A DNA stretch of 64,000 nucleotides from Hyperoodon ampullatus. Lineage: Eukaryota; Chordata; Mammalia; Artiodactyla; Ziphiidae. A model generated the notes under the pieces. That model made no database searches and was not told the origin of the DNA. It saw nothing but the letters and a program-made list of their open reading frames with translations. Made by a program: the position numbers and the translations under genes. This document shows positions 46,425 through 58,400 of this stretch, piece after piece; the stretch's first letter is position 1, and every line of letters starts with the position of its first letter. The DNA lies in assembly GCA_949752795.1 (NCBI GenBank), contig OX457058.1:32614587-32678586 (forward strand), written 5' to 3'.

Positions 46425-47071
46425 TTCCATAAGGAGAGAAACCGGAACATTAAAGGAAAAAATGACATTTGAGAGATGAGGTGGTACACTTTTCTGAATG
46501 CCAAGCACTGTTTCATTCCCTAGTTCCCTCCTCTAGGCTCTGCTAGACCCTGCTGTGGCCAGGCCATCCTGACCAAGGAAAGAAATAGAGTAGCAGCCTC
46601 GAGAAGAAAGAGTGCTGTGGTTGATTAGCAATGGCTGCTTTGGGTGTAAGAGGGTGCAAGGGGTTGTATATAGGACACATAGATTCTACTTACTCTGATG
46701 CAGCATTATATTTCCACATTATCCTTCACCTAATTTCTTATCAGAATTCACCCCAATGGTAAATTGGAGCGCCCAACCCCTATCACTTTTCCCCCCAGCT
46801 TCTAGATTCTGCATCTTTTTACCTCTTGGCCAAGCTCCTTAACAAACATTCCTATTTGAGTTTACCAGATTACTGAAGTCCTCTACATTCTCTAGTTTAT
46901 TTCATTTTTCTATTTCTAATGTTCTTTCAGTCACCATGAAGTAGAAATTTCTGGGAATGCAGGAAAAGAAAGTACAGTTCTCTTTGACCCTGTATCCATC
47001 ACATTCTTCTACCGTGGAGGGTGTATTGGCTAGGGTTCAACTAGAGAAGCAGAATCATAGGATACATGTAA

Positions 47072-47102
<31 letters not shown>

Positions 47103-47210
47103 CAGAGAGAGAGACTGAGATTTCCTGCACGGAATTTGCTTTCACAGTTGGGGAGCTAGTTAAGTAGTCTCTCTAAGGGTGTTTTCTCCACATCCCATGG
47201 ACATGGACAG
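46425..47210. other. Stretch without a gene
   Basis: It includes an old repeat-like piece near 47025-47170 (GGCTAGGGTTCAACTAGAGA, with an interrupted GA/CAGA tract at 47080-47117). No gene. Confidence 0.4.
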
Positions 47211-47214
47211 GACA

Positions 47215-47780
47215 TGGAAGCCACATAAATGTCCATTGACAGATTAATGGATAAAGATGGGGCACATATATACAATGAAATATTACTCAGCCATACAAAG
47301 AAACGAAATTGAGTTATTTGTATTGAGGTGGATGGACATAGAGTCTGCCATACAGAGTGAAGTCAGAAAGAGAAAAACAAATACCGTATGCTAATGCATA
47401 TATATGGAATCTAAAAAAAAAAATGGTACTGATGAACCTAGTTGCAGGGCAGGAATAAAGATGTAGACATAGAAAATGGACTTGAGGACATGGGGTGGGA
47501 GGGCAAAGCTGGGGCAAAGTGAGAGTAGCATCGACATATATACACTACCGAATGTAAAATAGTTGGCTGGTGGGAAGCAGCAGCATAGAACAGGGAGATC
47601 AGCTTGGTGCTTTGCAATGACCTAGAGGGGTGGCATAGGGAGGATGGGAGGGAGGCTCAAGAGGGAGGGGATATGGGGACATGTGTATGCATATGGCTGA
47701 TTCGCTTTGATGTGCAACAGAAACTAACACAGTATTGTGAAGCAATTATACTCCAGTAAAGATCTATTTTAAAAAATAAT
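47215..47780 (+). mobile_element. L1 3' fragment (sense)
   Basis: Sense L1 ORF2 end (GGATAAAGATGGGGCACATA) through the 3' UTR (AGCAATTATACTCCAGTAAA) to an A-rich end. It abuts an older L1. Confidence 0.75.
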
Positions 47781-47783
47781 AAA

Positions 47784-48665
47784 GTTATAAAATATTGGCT
47801 AAAAAAACCCCAAACAGCCTGATTCAAAAATGGGCAAAGGACTTGAATAGACATTCCTCCAAAAAAGATATATGAATGTCCAATACACACATAAAAATGT
47901 GCTCGACAACACTAATCATTAGGAAAATGCAAGTGCAAATCAAAACCACAATGACATACCACTTCACTATTAGTATGCTTATTATATATATAATAACAGG
48001 AGAAACTGGAACCATTGTGTATTGCTGGTGAAAGTGTAAAGTGATGCAGCCACTGTGGAAAATAATTCGACAGTTCCACAAAAAGTCAAATGTATAATTA
48101 ACATATGATCCCACAATTTTACTCCTAGTTATACATCCAAAAGAAGTGAAATCAGGACTCAAACATATATCTTTCACCAACGTTTATAGCAGCATCCTTT
48201 ACAGTAGCCCAAAGGTGGAAATGCCTCAAATATCCATCAACTGATGAATGGATAAACAAAATGTGGTATATACATACAATGGAATATTATTTTAAGAAAT
48301 GAAATTCTGGTACATGTTACAACAGTGATGAACCTTGAAAACATTGTGCTAAGTGAAATAAGCCAGGCACAAAAGGACATATATTCTATGAGTCCACCTA
48401 TATGAGGTACCTAGAATAGACAAATTCATAGAGACAGAAAGTAGAATAGAGGTTACCAGGGGCTAGGAGGAGGGGAATTATTATTTAATGGGTATAGACT
48501 TTCTGCTTGGGATGATGAAAAAATTCTAGAAATGAATAGAATTCTAGAAATTTTAGAAATGGTTGTAACAATGTTATGAATGTAATTAACATCACTGAAC
48601 TGTATGCTCAAAAACAGTTTAAATGGTAAATTTTATACTATGTATATTTTGCCACAATAAAAAAA
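47784..48665 (+). repeat. Old L1 ORF2 3' region (sense)
   Basis: ATGGGCAAAGGACTTGAATA, AGCCACTGTGGAAAATAATT, ATGAATGGATAAACAAAATG to CCACAATAAAAAAAA. Diverged with broken frames. A (CAAA)n run follows at 48680-48705. Confidence 0.7.
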
Positions 48666-48709
48666 ATCTGTTGACTCTAAAACAAACAAACAAACAAACA
48701 AAAAACCCA

Positions 48710-50250
48710 GCAGCCCTAAATCAATCCCACCCATCCTTGGTTGTCCTTTGCTTCTGAAGAGCATCGCACAATCCATTGGATTAGTGCTCCTGTAAACATG
48801 TTGCCTTAAGCCACAGCTGAGTCTCAGAACTGCCCAGGAATCCTTATTTATGTTCCTTGGGAGCTCTAATTCCCATTCCATACCCACCCCTTCAGTGTCT
48901 CCTAGAGCTTCCCATTGGCCTCAGACTTTGCTTTCAGCGGAGCACATAGCCTCCTCCTTCATAGACAAGGGAGCCATAGGTCAGGAAGCCATCGACCTTC
49001 CTGACACCACCCCGTTTCCAAGCTTAGCTGCATCTGTGCCCATCCTGGTCTCCTTCTTCCTTTCTCTCCCCTGAGTGAGGTTCAACCCTGCACCCCTGCA
49101 ATGGGCCCTCTCCCTTTATCTTACCCCCATGGAGCCCACTGTTTTGTAAACCCAGCCTCTCCCTCTCCACCAGCTCCTGCCCATGGGGCATGGATGCATG
49201 TCCTTCATTGTCTGGTCCTTGCTCACTTCTCCTGACTCATCTCCCCATCCTCCCCTTGCCCATCACACTCCAGCCTTGTGAAGCATAGCCAGTTCCCTAA
49301 ACACACATATCTTCTCTTCACTCTGGGCTTCTGCAAATGCTGATCCCTTTCCCTGGACCATCCTGTTCTCCACCGGCAGATCATGCCTGTCCCTCAGAAG
49401 TTAGCTAAAGTCCTCCTCGTCAGGATACTTTCCTCCCACCCCAAAGCTTGGTGAGACCACTCCTGTGAGGTCTCATCTAACCCTCTGTCTACTCCCATGA
49501 GCCACTCGCCACACTGAATTGAACTCTTTTCTCATCTGTCTCCCCCACTGGACTGTGGTCTCCTTGGAGACAGGGACTGTACTGACCATGAATCACCAAG
49601 ACCCATCACAGTGCCCAGCATACGGTTAATGTTGAATTCCTTTTGGACTCACTTTCTCCTTCTTTGGGAAGAATCAAGCCTTTTGGGAGAATGGCAAGCC
49701 AAGGTGAAAACAGTCCAAACAGCAGGCTGCTACAGTTTACCCACTGAGAAAAGGAACTCCACAGTTCCTCCATTCAGCTGTCTCTCCTTGTCATCATGGC
49801 AACAACTAGAACAAGCAAGGCAACAGGGAGGTGAAGGACTTGCCTTACGGGGGTGCCCCAAATTCCCAGTCTGTAGATATTCCCTGAGATGAAGTTACAT
49901 AGGTCACCTATTACACCACCATTCATTACTCTGCTTCATTTACATGTGTTCTCCTTCCTAGCATGGGGAGGGAGCTCCACTGCGAGGGCAACTAGGAGTA
50001 ATACACGCCCATCTCAGCCTTTACCAAAATCTGAACTCTGCTTGGTCAAACATCCATTGGGCCCTTCCTCCTGTGATCCAGAGAACAAAAGCTTTCTTCC
50101 GTTCTGTCTGTGTTCTCTCCAGGATCCCATCAATTCCTACATTACTTTCTAAAGTTAATCTCTTAATACAAAGATATATTGTACCACATGGGGAATATAG
50201 CCAATATTTTATAATAACTATAAATGCATATAACCTTTAAAAATGGTGAA
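48710..50250. other. Stretch without a gene; L2-like end
   Basis: The part at about 49300-49640 (CCTTGGAGACAGGGACTGTA, ATCACAGTGCCCAGCATACG) resembles the end of an L2 in antisense. No supported gene. Confidence 0.4.
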
Positions 50251-50253
50251 TCA

Positions 50254-50465
50254 GGGCTTCCCTGGTGGCGCAGTGGTTGAGAGTCCTTCTGCCGATGCAG
50301 GGAACACGGGTTTGTGCCCCGGTCCAGATGCCCGGGAGCATCCCACATGCCGCGGAGCGGCTGGGCCCGTGAGCCATGGCCGCTGAGCCTGCGCATCCGG
50401 AGCTTGTGCTCTGTAACGGGAGAGGCCACAACAGTGAGAGGCCTGCGTATCGAAAAAAAAAAAAA
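50254..50465 (+). mobile_element. CHR-type SINE
   Basis: Sense copy with a GATGCCCGGGAGCA insertion-like variant at about 50326-50340. The TSD core GGTGAATCA is at 50245-50253 (as TGGTGAATCA) and 50466-50474. Confidence 0.88.
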
Positions 50466-50474
50466 GGTGAATCA

Positions 50475-51146
50475 TTATTTTGTACACCTGTAACATGTAA
50501 TATTGTACATCAATTATATTTCAATAAAAAATAAAAACAAAAAAATCTTAATGAATTTCATTAGTATTAACTAACCTTGATACTTTCCTGGCTTCCAGTA
50601 CAATAGATTCGCCCTCTAATCAAATGTTACTCAAGAATAAACATTCAACAATTACTTACTGAATGAATGAACCTCAGTCGATTATCAACGCATCATTTGT
50701 ACCTACCTTGGCCATCTGGAAAGCAAGGTCCATTTCCTATTTCCCATTATGACACAGGTAAATAAATTAGTCCAGACAAGTGGCAGATTGTGAAATTATG
50801 AAAATGAATAAATCATCTGGGCAACAATAAATCACATTAAGGTATAGAATCACAAAGCTTTATTTCTACCAGCCCTAAGGATAACATCCACTCTCCCTGC
50901 ATCATCATGGTCTAATAATTACCACTGCTTGCAAAACAAAGCAAAAAACAAACAAACAAACAAACCCACAAGATTAGTTGTCTTGGGTGTTTAACCTACA
51001 TTCTTATGCTGGATGTCCCCAGCTGAAAGTGGACACTTCCTCTCTTAAACTCCTATATTTCTATTTAGGAGCTCTGTGTAGATAAAATGAAGTGTCAGGA
51101 CTAAAATAAGCAGTTACTGAGACTTGAGGATAGGGCTTTAAAAGAA
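50475..51146. other. Stretch without a gene
   Basis: AT-rich. A (CAAA)n run at 50942-50967. Nothing else recognised. Confidence 0.4.
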
Positions 51147-52015
51147 CCACATGCAAATTAAAACAATTCTCTATCCTTTTACACCTATTAAATTAGGGGA
51201 AGTTTTTTTTTTAATGATAATACCTAGCTTTGGCAAAGTTCCAGTGAAACAGGTACAATTAATTGCTCATTGCTAGAGGGACTATGAATTGCAAAGTGTT
51301 TTAACAATATGCACTTATAGCCATTAAAGTGCTTGGCTCTTTTGATCCAGTAATCTCTCTTCAAGGAATTTCTCCTTAGGAATTAAACTAATAGAAGGTA
51401 AAATAAAAAGGCTCCTGGAGCTTTAATATTTTACTGGAGAAGAGTGAAGACCAGGGTCATGTTTTATTTATCTTTGTGTCTCCAACAATTATGACCCAGA
51501 GTTGGCACTTTAAAGTTTGTTAAAATAATAACTGAACATACAATGTTCACAAAAGGATATTTTAAAAATGAATCATGGGGCCTCCCTGGTGGCTCAGTGG
51601 TTGAGAGTCCACCTGCTGATGCAGGGGACATGGGTTCGTGCCCCGGTCCAGGAAGATCCCACATGCCGCGGAGCAGCTGGGCCCGTGAGCAATGGCCACT
51701 GAGCCTGCGCGTCCTGAGCCTGTGCTCCGCAACGGGAGAGACCACAACAGTGAGAGGCCCGCGTATCGCAAAAAAAAAAAATAATAAATCATGTATGATC
51801 ATTTCAATGTGAGAGGATGTTGCCATTAAAATTAAGAACTATGAAAACAACATTTTAGTTTGGGAGAAGGCTTATCTTACAGGTCTGGGGGGAAAAAAGA
51901 AACTAGAGCCTATATAACATTGTTCCCATGTTCTGATTACAAGTATGCAAAATTTATCTAAGAATCTGGACATGGAGTGGAAAGGAAACAGAAGAAAGCA
52001 AACAATTGCTAGTTG
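51147..52015 (+). repeat. Old L1/HAL1-like sequence (sense), split by a SINE
   Basis: AAAACAATTCTCTATCCTTT, TAATGATAATACCTAGCTTT, AATCTCTCTTCAAGGAATTT follow the old ORF2 order. It continues after the SINE (51781 onward). Diverged. Confidence 0.5.
51577..51780 (+). mobile_element. CHR-type SINE
   Basis: GGGGCCTCCCTGGTGGCTCA head, A tail at 51769-51780. The flanks AAATGAATCATG and AATAAATCATG suggest a TSD. Confidence 0.87.
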
Positions 52016-52784
52016 GGGTGAATTCTTTATTATATGGTCCCTTAATACTTATGCAATAACATGTTTTAGATTAATTGATATGTTTGTGAAATATAACTGT
52101 TACGGCAGAATGACCAATAAGATCCATCTGGATGGCAACAGAGCCCTCATGAGCCTGCCAGGAAGGAATTCTCTGCTCTTGTCCTCACCTTGTGTCTTGG
52201 TAGCCCTTAGAAATGGAATCTCCCAAAGCAATCATATCTACACCTACGAATGTGTCCCCATAAGGGTGTAAGTACATAGATTCACAAATATATGAACATG
52301 ATGTTTGACAAACCAGCATGTAGAAGTATTCAAAATGATACCAATCAAAGGTAGACATTTTCTTGTTGTGATATTGTGATTTATAATAATAAATATGTAT
52401 TTAACCTTTTTTCCTGTTCCTGGCACAGAGCTTTTAAATCCTTGTAAATTCCTAAGTGATAAGAGCACTAGGGCATTTTTTGTTCTAATGAGGTTACTGT
52501 GGGTGGGCTCCTTGATGGGGGCTTGTCACCAGAAAAACCAAACCATGATTACAGACTTGGAATTTTTAGCCCCACCCTCCATTCTCCAGAGAGTGAAGAA
52601 GGGTTGGAAATGAAGTTAATCATTGATCATGCTTACATGATGGAGAATTCATAAAAATCCCAATAGTAAGGGGCTCAGAGAGCGTCCATGTTGGTGAACA
52701 CGTGGAGGTGCTGGGAGACTGTTGTCCAGAGAGGGCCTGGACACTTCACACCCTTTCCCACATACCTTGCTCTGTGTATCTCTT
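52016..52784. other. Stretch without a gene
   Basis: No recognisable gene or repeat. ORFs are short and without similarity. Confidence 0.4.
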
Positions 52785-52799
52785 CCATCTGTATCTTTT

Positions 52800-53004
52800 T
52801 TTTTTTTTTTTTGCGGTACGCGGGCTTCTCACTGCTGTGTTCTCTCCCGTTGTGGAGCACAGGCTCCGGACGCGAAGGCTCAGCGACCATGGCTCACAGG
52901 CCCAGCCACTCTGCGGCATGTGGGATCTTCCCAGACCGGGGCATGAACCCATGTCCCCTGCATCGGCAGGTGGACTCTCAACCACTGCGCCACCAGGGAA
53001 GCCC
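52800..53004 (-). mobile_element. CHR-type SINE with 15-bp TSD
   Basis: Antisense. The exact TSD CCATCTGTATCTTTT is at 52785-52799 and 53005-53019. Confidence 0.93.
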
Positions 53005-53209
53005 CCATCTGTATCTTTTATCATACCTTTTTATAATAAACTAGTGAACAGTAAGTAAACTGTTCTCCTGAGTTCTGGGAGCCATTCTAGCAAATTAATT
53101 GAAACTGAGGAAGGGGTTGTGGGAACCTCTAATCCATAGTCGATGGGTCAGAAGCACAGGTGATAACCTGGACTTGGGATTGGCATCTGAATTGGGAGCA
53201 GTCTTCTGG

Positions 53210-53425
53210 GACTGTACTGTAGGATTAAAAAGGTTTTCTTTACTTCTTGTGTGTGTTTTTTATGTATCATTCATGTGAAAAGTATGACAAACCTATTACA
53301 GTACAGTACTATACAGCCGACTGTGTTAGTTGGGTACCTAGGTTAAATCTGTTGGACTTACGAACAAATTGGACTTATGAATGCGCTCTCGGAACGGAAC
53401 TCATTCGTATGTAGGGGACTTACTG
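53210..53425 (+). mobile_element. Tigger-like DNA transposon, right end only (copy B)
   Basis: ACTGTACTGTAGGATTAAAA, ATTACAGTACAGTACTATAC, TGGACTTACGAACAAATTGG, ending GTAGGGGACTTACTG. Same right terminus as copies A and C; the left part is missing. Confidence 0.65.
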
Positions 53426-53429
53426 TGCA

Positions 53430-53880
53430 AAGCCCCACCTCAGGGGAACATTTCTTAAAATCACCCGCCTTCAGATTCAGCCTGATGCACCCTCCCCTTA
53501 ACTCCCCATTAAAACACTCATAAAAAGATGAAAAGGAGAAAATTCACAATAGCAGGGACATTATGGATAATAACCAACCATATGGCAGAATGCAGGGGAG
53601 CGATCAGGACTGCAGCGTCAATGGGGCTGTAGTAGCAACAGCAGCCGTGGCTACAGCTGACTCCCTCCAGTGAGGCCTGGGGCTTTTTGTCCACCCAGAG
53701 CTGCAGTGTTGCAGACTGCAGAGTCCCTCAGGAAGGTGCTTATTTTCAGCTAGGGCTTCTGCCTTCCGCCCAAAGCCATGAGTTCCCTTCCTTCCACCTC
53801 CTTCCCCACACAGGGAATGAGTGGGACTGACTCCTTTGGAAATTTTGTAGCCCAGTTTATTCTTTTAGCCTACTCCATAT
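53430..53880. other. Stretch without a gene
   Basis: Nothing recognised apart from ordinary mixed sequence. Confidence 0.4.
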
Positions 53881-53893
53881 CCCTCATATTCTT

Positions 53894-54092
53894 TTTTTTT
53901 TTTTTTTGCGGTTCGCGGGCCTCTCACTGTTGTGGCCTCTCCCGTTGCGGAGCATAGGCTCCAGACGTGCAGGCTCAGCGGCCATGGCTCACGGGCCCAG
54001 CGGCATGTGGGATATTCCTGGACCAGGGCTCGAACCCGTGTCCCCTGCATCGGCAGGCGGACTCTCAACCACTGCGCCACCAGGGAAGCCCT
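53894..54092 (-). mobile_element. CHR-type SINE with 13-bp TSD
   Basis: Antisense, with a short internal deletion (missing the CCGCTCCG part before GGCATGTGG). The exact TSD CCCTCATATTCTT is at 53881-53893 and 54093-54105. Confidence 0.92.
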
Positions 54093-54234
54093 CCCTCATA
54101 TTCTTAATCACTCTCTTAATGTCATTGTCCTCACTCTGTCTCCTCCTGTGATCTCATCCTCAGGCTGCTCTGGGCTACTTCTCCCTGACTCAGTTTCCCA
54201 ATACTTTTCTGTGTCCTTTAGAATTCCATGTGCT

Positions 54235-54335
54235 TTTTTTCTTTTTAAAATTTTTACTGGAGTAGAGTTGATTTACAATGTTGTGTTAGTTTCAGGCTTA
54301 TAGCAAAGTGAATCAGTTATACGTAGACATATATC
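54235..54335 (-). mobile_element. Short L1 3' fragment (antisense)
   Basis: T-rich start, then GGAGTAGAGTTGATTTACAA and GTGTTAGTTTCAGGCTTATA, the L1 3' end. Confidence 0.65.
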
Positions 54336-54489
54336 CAGCTGAAAATGGGACAAAGGACCACTGACTGAGCTTTGCTATTGTCTTGAGTGGGACATTCATG
54401 GATAGAAAAAGCATTTGAAAACTCCCTGTCTTTGGTGTCCTAAAATTTTCCTACCTTTTGAGTAAAAGAATCATGATAAAGTCTCACTA

Positions 54490-55015
54490 AAAGGGGAATG
54501 TGTCCTTTGATTTTGAGGTTTTGCAGCAGATGCATGCAGCTGGGCAAGGCCAAGGGAAGATGCTCCTCTTTTTCCAGGTCTCCTCTGACCAGGTGCTGGG
54601 CTGGAGCTGAAAGCCACAAACTCCAAGATCACCACAGCATCTCAAGTCATGGGCATCAACCCAACCTGATCAAGAAGGTGGGCACCAAAAAGAAGAAGAA
54701 GAAGAAGGCGGGCGCCACAGCTCCTGTTTCCACCCCTGGTGACCAACAGTGACCAAATAAGCCTCCCAGGGGGATGGGATCTACCCCGAGGAAGAAAGAG
54801 AGAGGAGAGCCTGTGATGGAATTTTGGACTGCTCTGAGTTCATCATCTTGAGCTGACTGCTCAGTCACAGGAGTGGGCTGAATATTCTGAAAGCATCTGG
54901 ATTAAGACATCTGCCGGAGGGTGGGCTGGAAGATCAGAGACAGAAATTAAGGGCAGTTTTAGAAATAAATGAAAGACTATGTATTCGTATCCAAGTCTAG
55001 GTCTGCTGAAATATT
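54490..55015 (+). other. Possible decayed retrocopy of an unidentified mRNA
   Basis: A frame ending at 54752 contains LIKKVGTKKKKKKKAGATAP, followed by GC-moderate sequence and an AATAAATG near 54963. The Lys block looks like a coding tail. I do not recognise the parent, and neither poly(A) nor TSD is visible. It may be a chance frame. Confidence 0.2.
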
Positions 55016-55019
55016 TTAC

Positions 55020-55658
55020 CTCTCACATAAAATTCTCTTAAATCTCCCTTTAAACCTCATCTTTAGTCTAATGAGGACCTCTGGTACCTTGATCCTCGAC
55101 TGTCTCCTCAACCTTCAGCCTCCTTTTGCCCTCATTTCCCACCCCTGATGTCTAAACCCACAGGACCTGCTTCCCTGATGATGCACTTATTTCTTGCCCT
55201 TTTCTCATACCTACAGAGAAAAATACTAGCCTGTAACCACCCAACTGCCTGCTTCTTCCTGTCCAATACCTTGGCTTCTGAGTACTGTTGGAGAAAATTG
55301 AATAACCATGCAGATTAGGGTCATTACAGATGTGTGACCTCCGAGCTCAACAAGGCCTTCCACATTGCTTGGAAATACTTTCTTATTTCTCAAGTCAGCT
55401 TTCATTTACATTTTTTCTCAGTAAACTCTCCTGACACCTCCTAGCCACCACATCACTCATCTTCCGCCCATCTTCTCTTCCCCTGATATTCATGTACACA
55501 TGTACACACTGCCCATCGGGAAAGTAGAAGTTGTCAGACTAGACTTCTTGGAGCTCAGTATTTTGGAAATCTGTTTTATTGTCTGGGGTTTTAGTTTTGA
55601 TGGTGTCTTTTTAGTACTCATATAAATTCTTACTGTAGGCTTCTGGAAGGTAAACCTA
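55020..55658. other. Stretch without a gene; possible L2 remnants
   Basis: C/T-rich text at 55090-55500 resembles worn L2-type sequence. No gene. Confidence 0.35.
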
Positions 55659-55661
55659 ATA

Positions 55662-56136
55662 CAGTAAGTCCCCTACATATGAACCTTCAAGTTGCAAACT
55701 TTCAAAGATGTGAACGTGCATCTAGTTCCAGCGAGGAACCAGAACCTGTACCATCCACGTCAGGTGTGAGTGACATCGCAGCTCGCCCTCCATCTCCTAT
55801 TGCTGAAGATCCTTCAGCTCTACCATCTCCCACCTCCTCTCCCTCCTCCAGTCAGTAACTCTTCTTGCCTGTTCACTCGATGCCAGCCCCTGGATGCCAG
55901 CTGTTGTACTGCACTACTGTACTTTTCAAGGTACTGTACTGTAAGAGTCAATGTTTTCTTTATTTTTTGTTTATGTATTATTTGTGTGAAAAGTATTATA
56001 AACCAATTACAGTATAGTACTATATAGCCAGTTGTGTTAACTGGGTACCTAAGCTAACTTTGTTGGACTTAAAAACAAATTAGACTTATGAATGAGCTCT
56101 GGGAATGGAACTCATTCGTATGTAGGGGACTTAATG
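55662..56136 (+). mobile_element. Tigger-like transposon, complete deletion derivative (copy C)
   Basis: This 475-bp element starts CAGTAAGTCCCCTACATATG and ends with the inverted partner, CATACGAATGAGTTCC when read on the minus strand after CATTAAGTCCCCTA. TA dinucleotides flank it at 55660-55661 and 56137-56138. A 47-codon frame at 55718-55858 reads ASSSSEEPEPVPSTSG through PSPTSSPSSSQ then stop, like the acidic Ser/Pro end of a CENP-B-like transposase. The catalytic part is absent, so it is non-autonomous. Confidence 0.75.
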
Positions 56137-56184
56137 TACCTGTTCCAACTTTCCTAGTTTTCCTTTAATCAAAAAACAAAAACA

Positions 56185-56420
56185 GGACTACCCTGGTGGT
56201 GCAGTGGTTGAGAGTCCGCCTGCCGATGCAGGGGACACGGGTTCGTACCCCGGTCCGGGAAGATCCCACATGCCATGGAGCGGCTAGGCCCGTGAGCCAT
56301 GGCCGCTGGGCCTGCACGTCCGGAGCCTGTGCTCCGCAGCGGGAGAGGCCACAACAGTGAGAGGTCCGCGTACCGCAAAACAAAACAAAACCAAAAACAA
56401 CAAAAACAAACAAACAAAAA
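56185..56420 (+). mobile_element. CHR-type SINE
   Basis: GGACTACCCTGGTGGTGCAG head, tail of CAAAA/CAAA units. Lies 49 bp right of transposon copy C. Confidence 0.87.
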
Positions 56421-56429
56421 ACCCCAATC

Positions 56430-57416
56430 CCTCCCGTCCACTACCACCACCACAACAACAAAACACCTTCAAAGATAATGGAAAAAGTCAAAGTAGTACA
56501 CAGGCAGAGAAATTAGCTTCCTAGAAGGAAAATCAGCTGGCTCAGACTTTTCCTTCACAATATTAAATTCCAGAAGATAATGAGAGTTTTTTGCAGAACT
56601 TTTTCGGGGAAAAGAAATTTAAATACAATAATTTTTTAATAAGAGAAGGCAAAGAATGACATCATAGACAAACACATAAGCATACATCCCATCACTCAGA
56701 TACCTTTCTTGCAAAAACTACTCAAAACTTTCCTGTGGACAGACAGATAAATTAAATACATGAGTGGAGAAGTTGAAGCTTAAAAGAAGGTGGAAGAAAG
56801 CTTGGAATTCCATTTAATGATAGAATGGATTATATCTATAGTGTTCACAAATACATTATAGTTAGAAAATTGAAGGAAAAAGCCAAAAAGTTTCTTGTAA
56901 AGATTTAGAACAGAAATAACAACAATCATGTGAAACTCATCTAACTCTTAAGTCTATGTAGACCTCACCACAGCTGCCCATTCCCCAGGAGCTGGACCCG
57001 ATAGACATGAACAGACACCTCATCTATGTCTGTACTAATTGATTCTTCTTCACTGGCCACAGGTAGGCATCTGACTCAAGCTAAGCCATTAATCATCCCT
57101 ACCAAGAGTCTGAATCTTGTACTGAGAGACGCAGCACCTGAGCACCTTTAAACTGAGCTATGTTAGAGTCCTCCAGAGTGAAGGCTTGTGAATCTCTCCA
57201 ACTAGGACCACTGAATCTGCCCTGGTCCCTGTCCATCTCAAGGCATGGCCATATCAATAAATGTCCTCTTTAAGTTAAGCTAGCCATGGTCCATCTCTGC
57301 TATCGTTGACCAAACGAAGCTTAACTAATGCAGAAGTTGCTGCGAGCAGTGGAGATTTTCAATTATCAGGATATCGAGAAAAGGAGTGTGGTGAGAAGAG
57401 GGGAGAAGTGAGGATG
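56430..57416. other. Stretch without a gene
   Basis: AT-rich at first. No recognisable coding or repeat feature. Confidence 0.4.
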
Positions 57417-57420
57417 TGCT

Positions 57421-57898
57421 TGAGACAGGCTGGGACCTGGGACCTGGAACCCTTTGCCACAGTGCTTGCACCTGGACAAACATCTCCTTGAGCAACAAAA
57501 TACAAAGAAACTATAAGGGACTTAAAATAACTGCATGCATGCACAGTTGGGGCAAATTATGGACAACAAGATACAAAAAGACCCAAAACCCAACTGCCAT
57601 TTCTGAAGAGCAGGAGCAGAAGCAGGGTACAGCACATGCACCCTGCACACGACACCACATAAGGGGTGGGCAAAACACCTAAGCCAACCCTCCAGCCTGA
57701 CCCCTGGACACATCCCTACCCTCACCCCATATAAGGAACAAGCTTGCCCCCCCTCAGCGAGCAAGCAAGGGAACCTGGTGTTTGTTCCTGCTTCCCGCTG
57801 CTGCAGCAGGGGTCCCAATAAAGCCTTGCCTGAATTTCTTTTCTGGCCTCTGATGAATTTCTATTGATTAAGGAGGCCAAGAACTCTGGTCAGTAACA
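57421..57898 (+). mobile_element. Solo ERV LTR (class I type)
   Basis: This 478-bp block starts TGAGACAGG and ends CAGTAACA. It has a TATA-like CATATAAGG at 57728-57736, AATAAA at 57817-57822, and CCTTGCCTGAATTTC downstream. The 4-bp TSD TGCT (57417-57420 and 57899-57902) fits gammaretrovirus-like integration. No primer-binding site or internal genes follow, so this is a recombined solo LTR with no viral coding capacity. Confidence 0.78.
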
Positions 57899-57902
57899 TG
57901 CT

Positions 57903-58383
57903 CACCTTCCTATCCTTGTCTGGGAAGGTGGCAATCTTTGCCATGAAATAGTGACATAATTAGTGAAACTGTTGCCTATCTGCTCTTGGGACTTGACTCA
58001 ATAGTAATTTCATAGGATTTTAGCATGTTTCCGTTACTTCTTTAGACTTTATGGTACAAGCTGAGAGATACAAACTCCAGTCCAAGATAGCCATTCTAAA
58101 AATTGATAGAGAATAGCATAAAGTATGTGACTCTGTGAAACAAGGCCTTTTATGGACATCACCAGAAATCTGAGGCAGCTGAGGATCAGATAATCATATA
58201 CCTTGCCAAACTGCAGCAGTCAACTTTGCCGGTTCATCTTCTTTATAAAGCTAAAGTTAGTGTCCTGATCAGAAAACGGTAGAGTTATGGCACTTAGGAG
58301 GTGTCACGTCTAGGAGAGGCCAGAGGAGTCTGGGCATCCTGGGATTTCCCGTTGCCCCATTTGTTCCTCCAAATCACCTTCAA
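57903..58383. other. Stretch without a gene
   Basis: Nothing recognisable. Confidence 0.4.
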
Positions 58384-58400
58384 AAGAAAATGAGTGGAAG

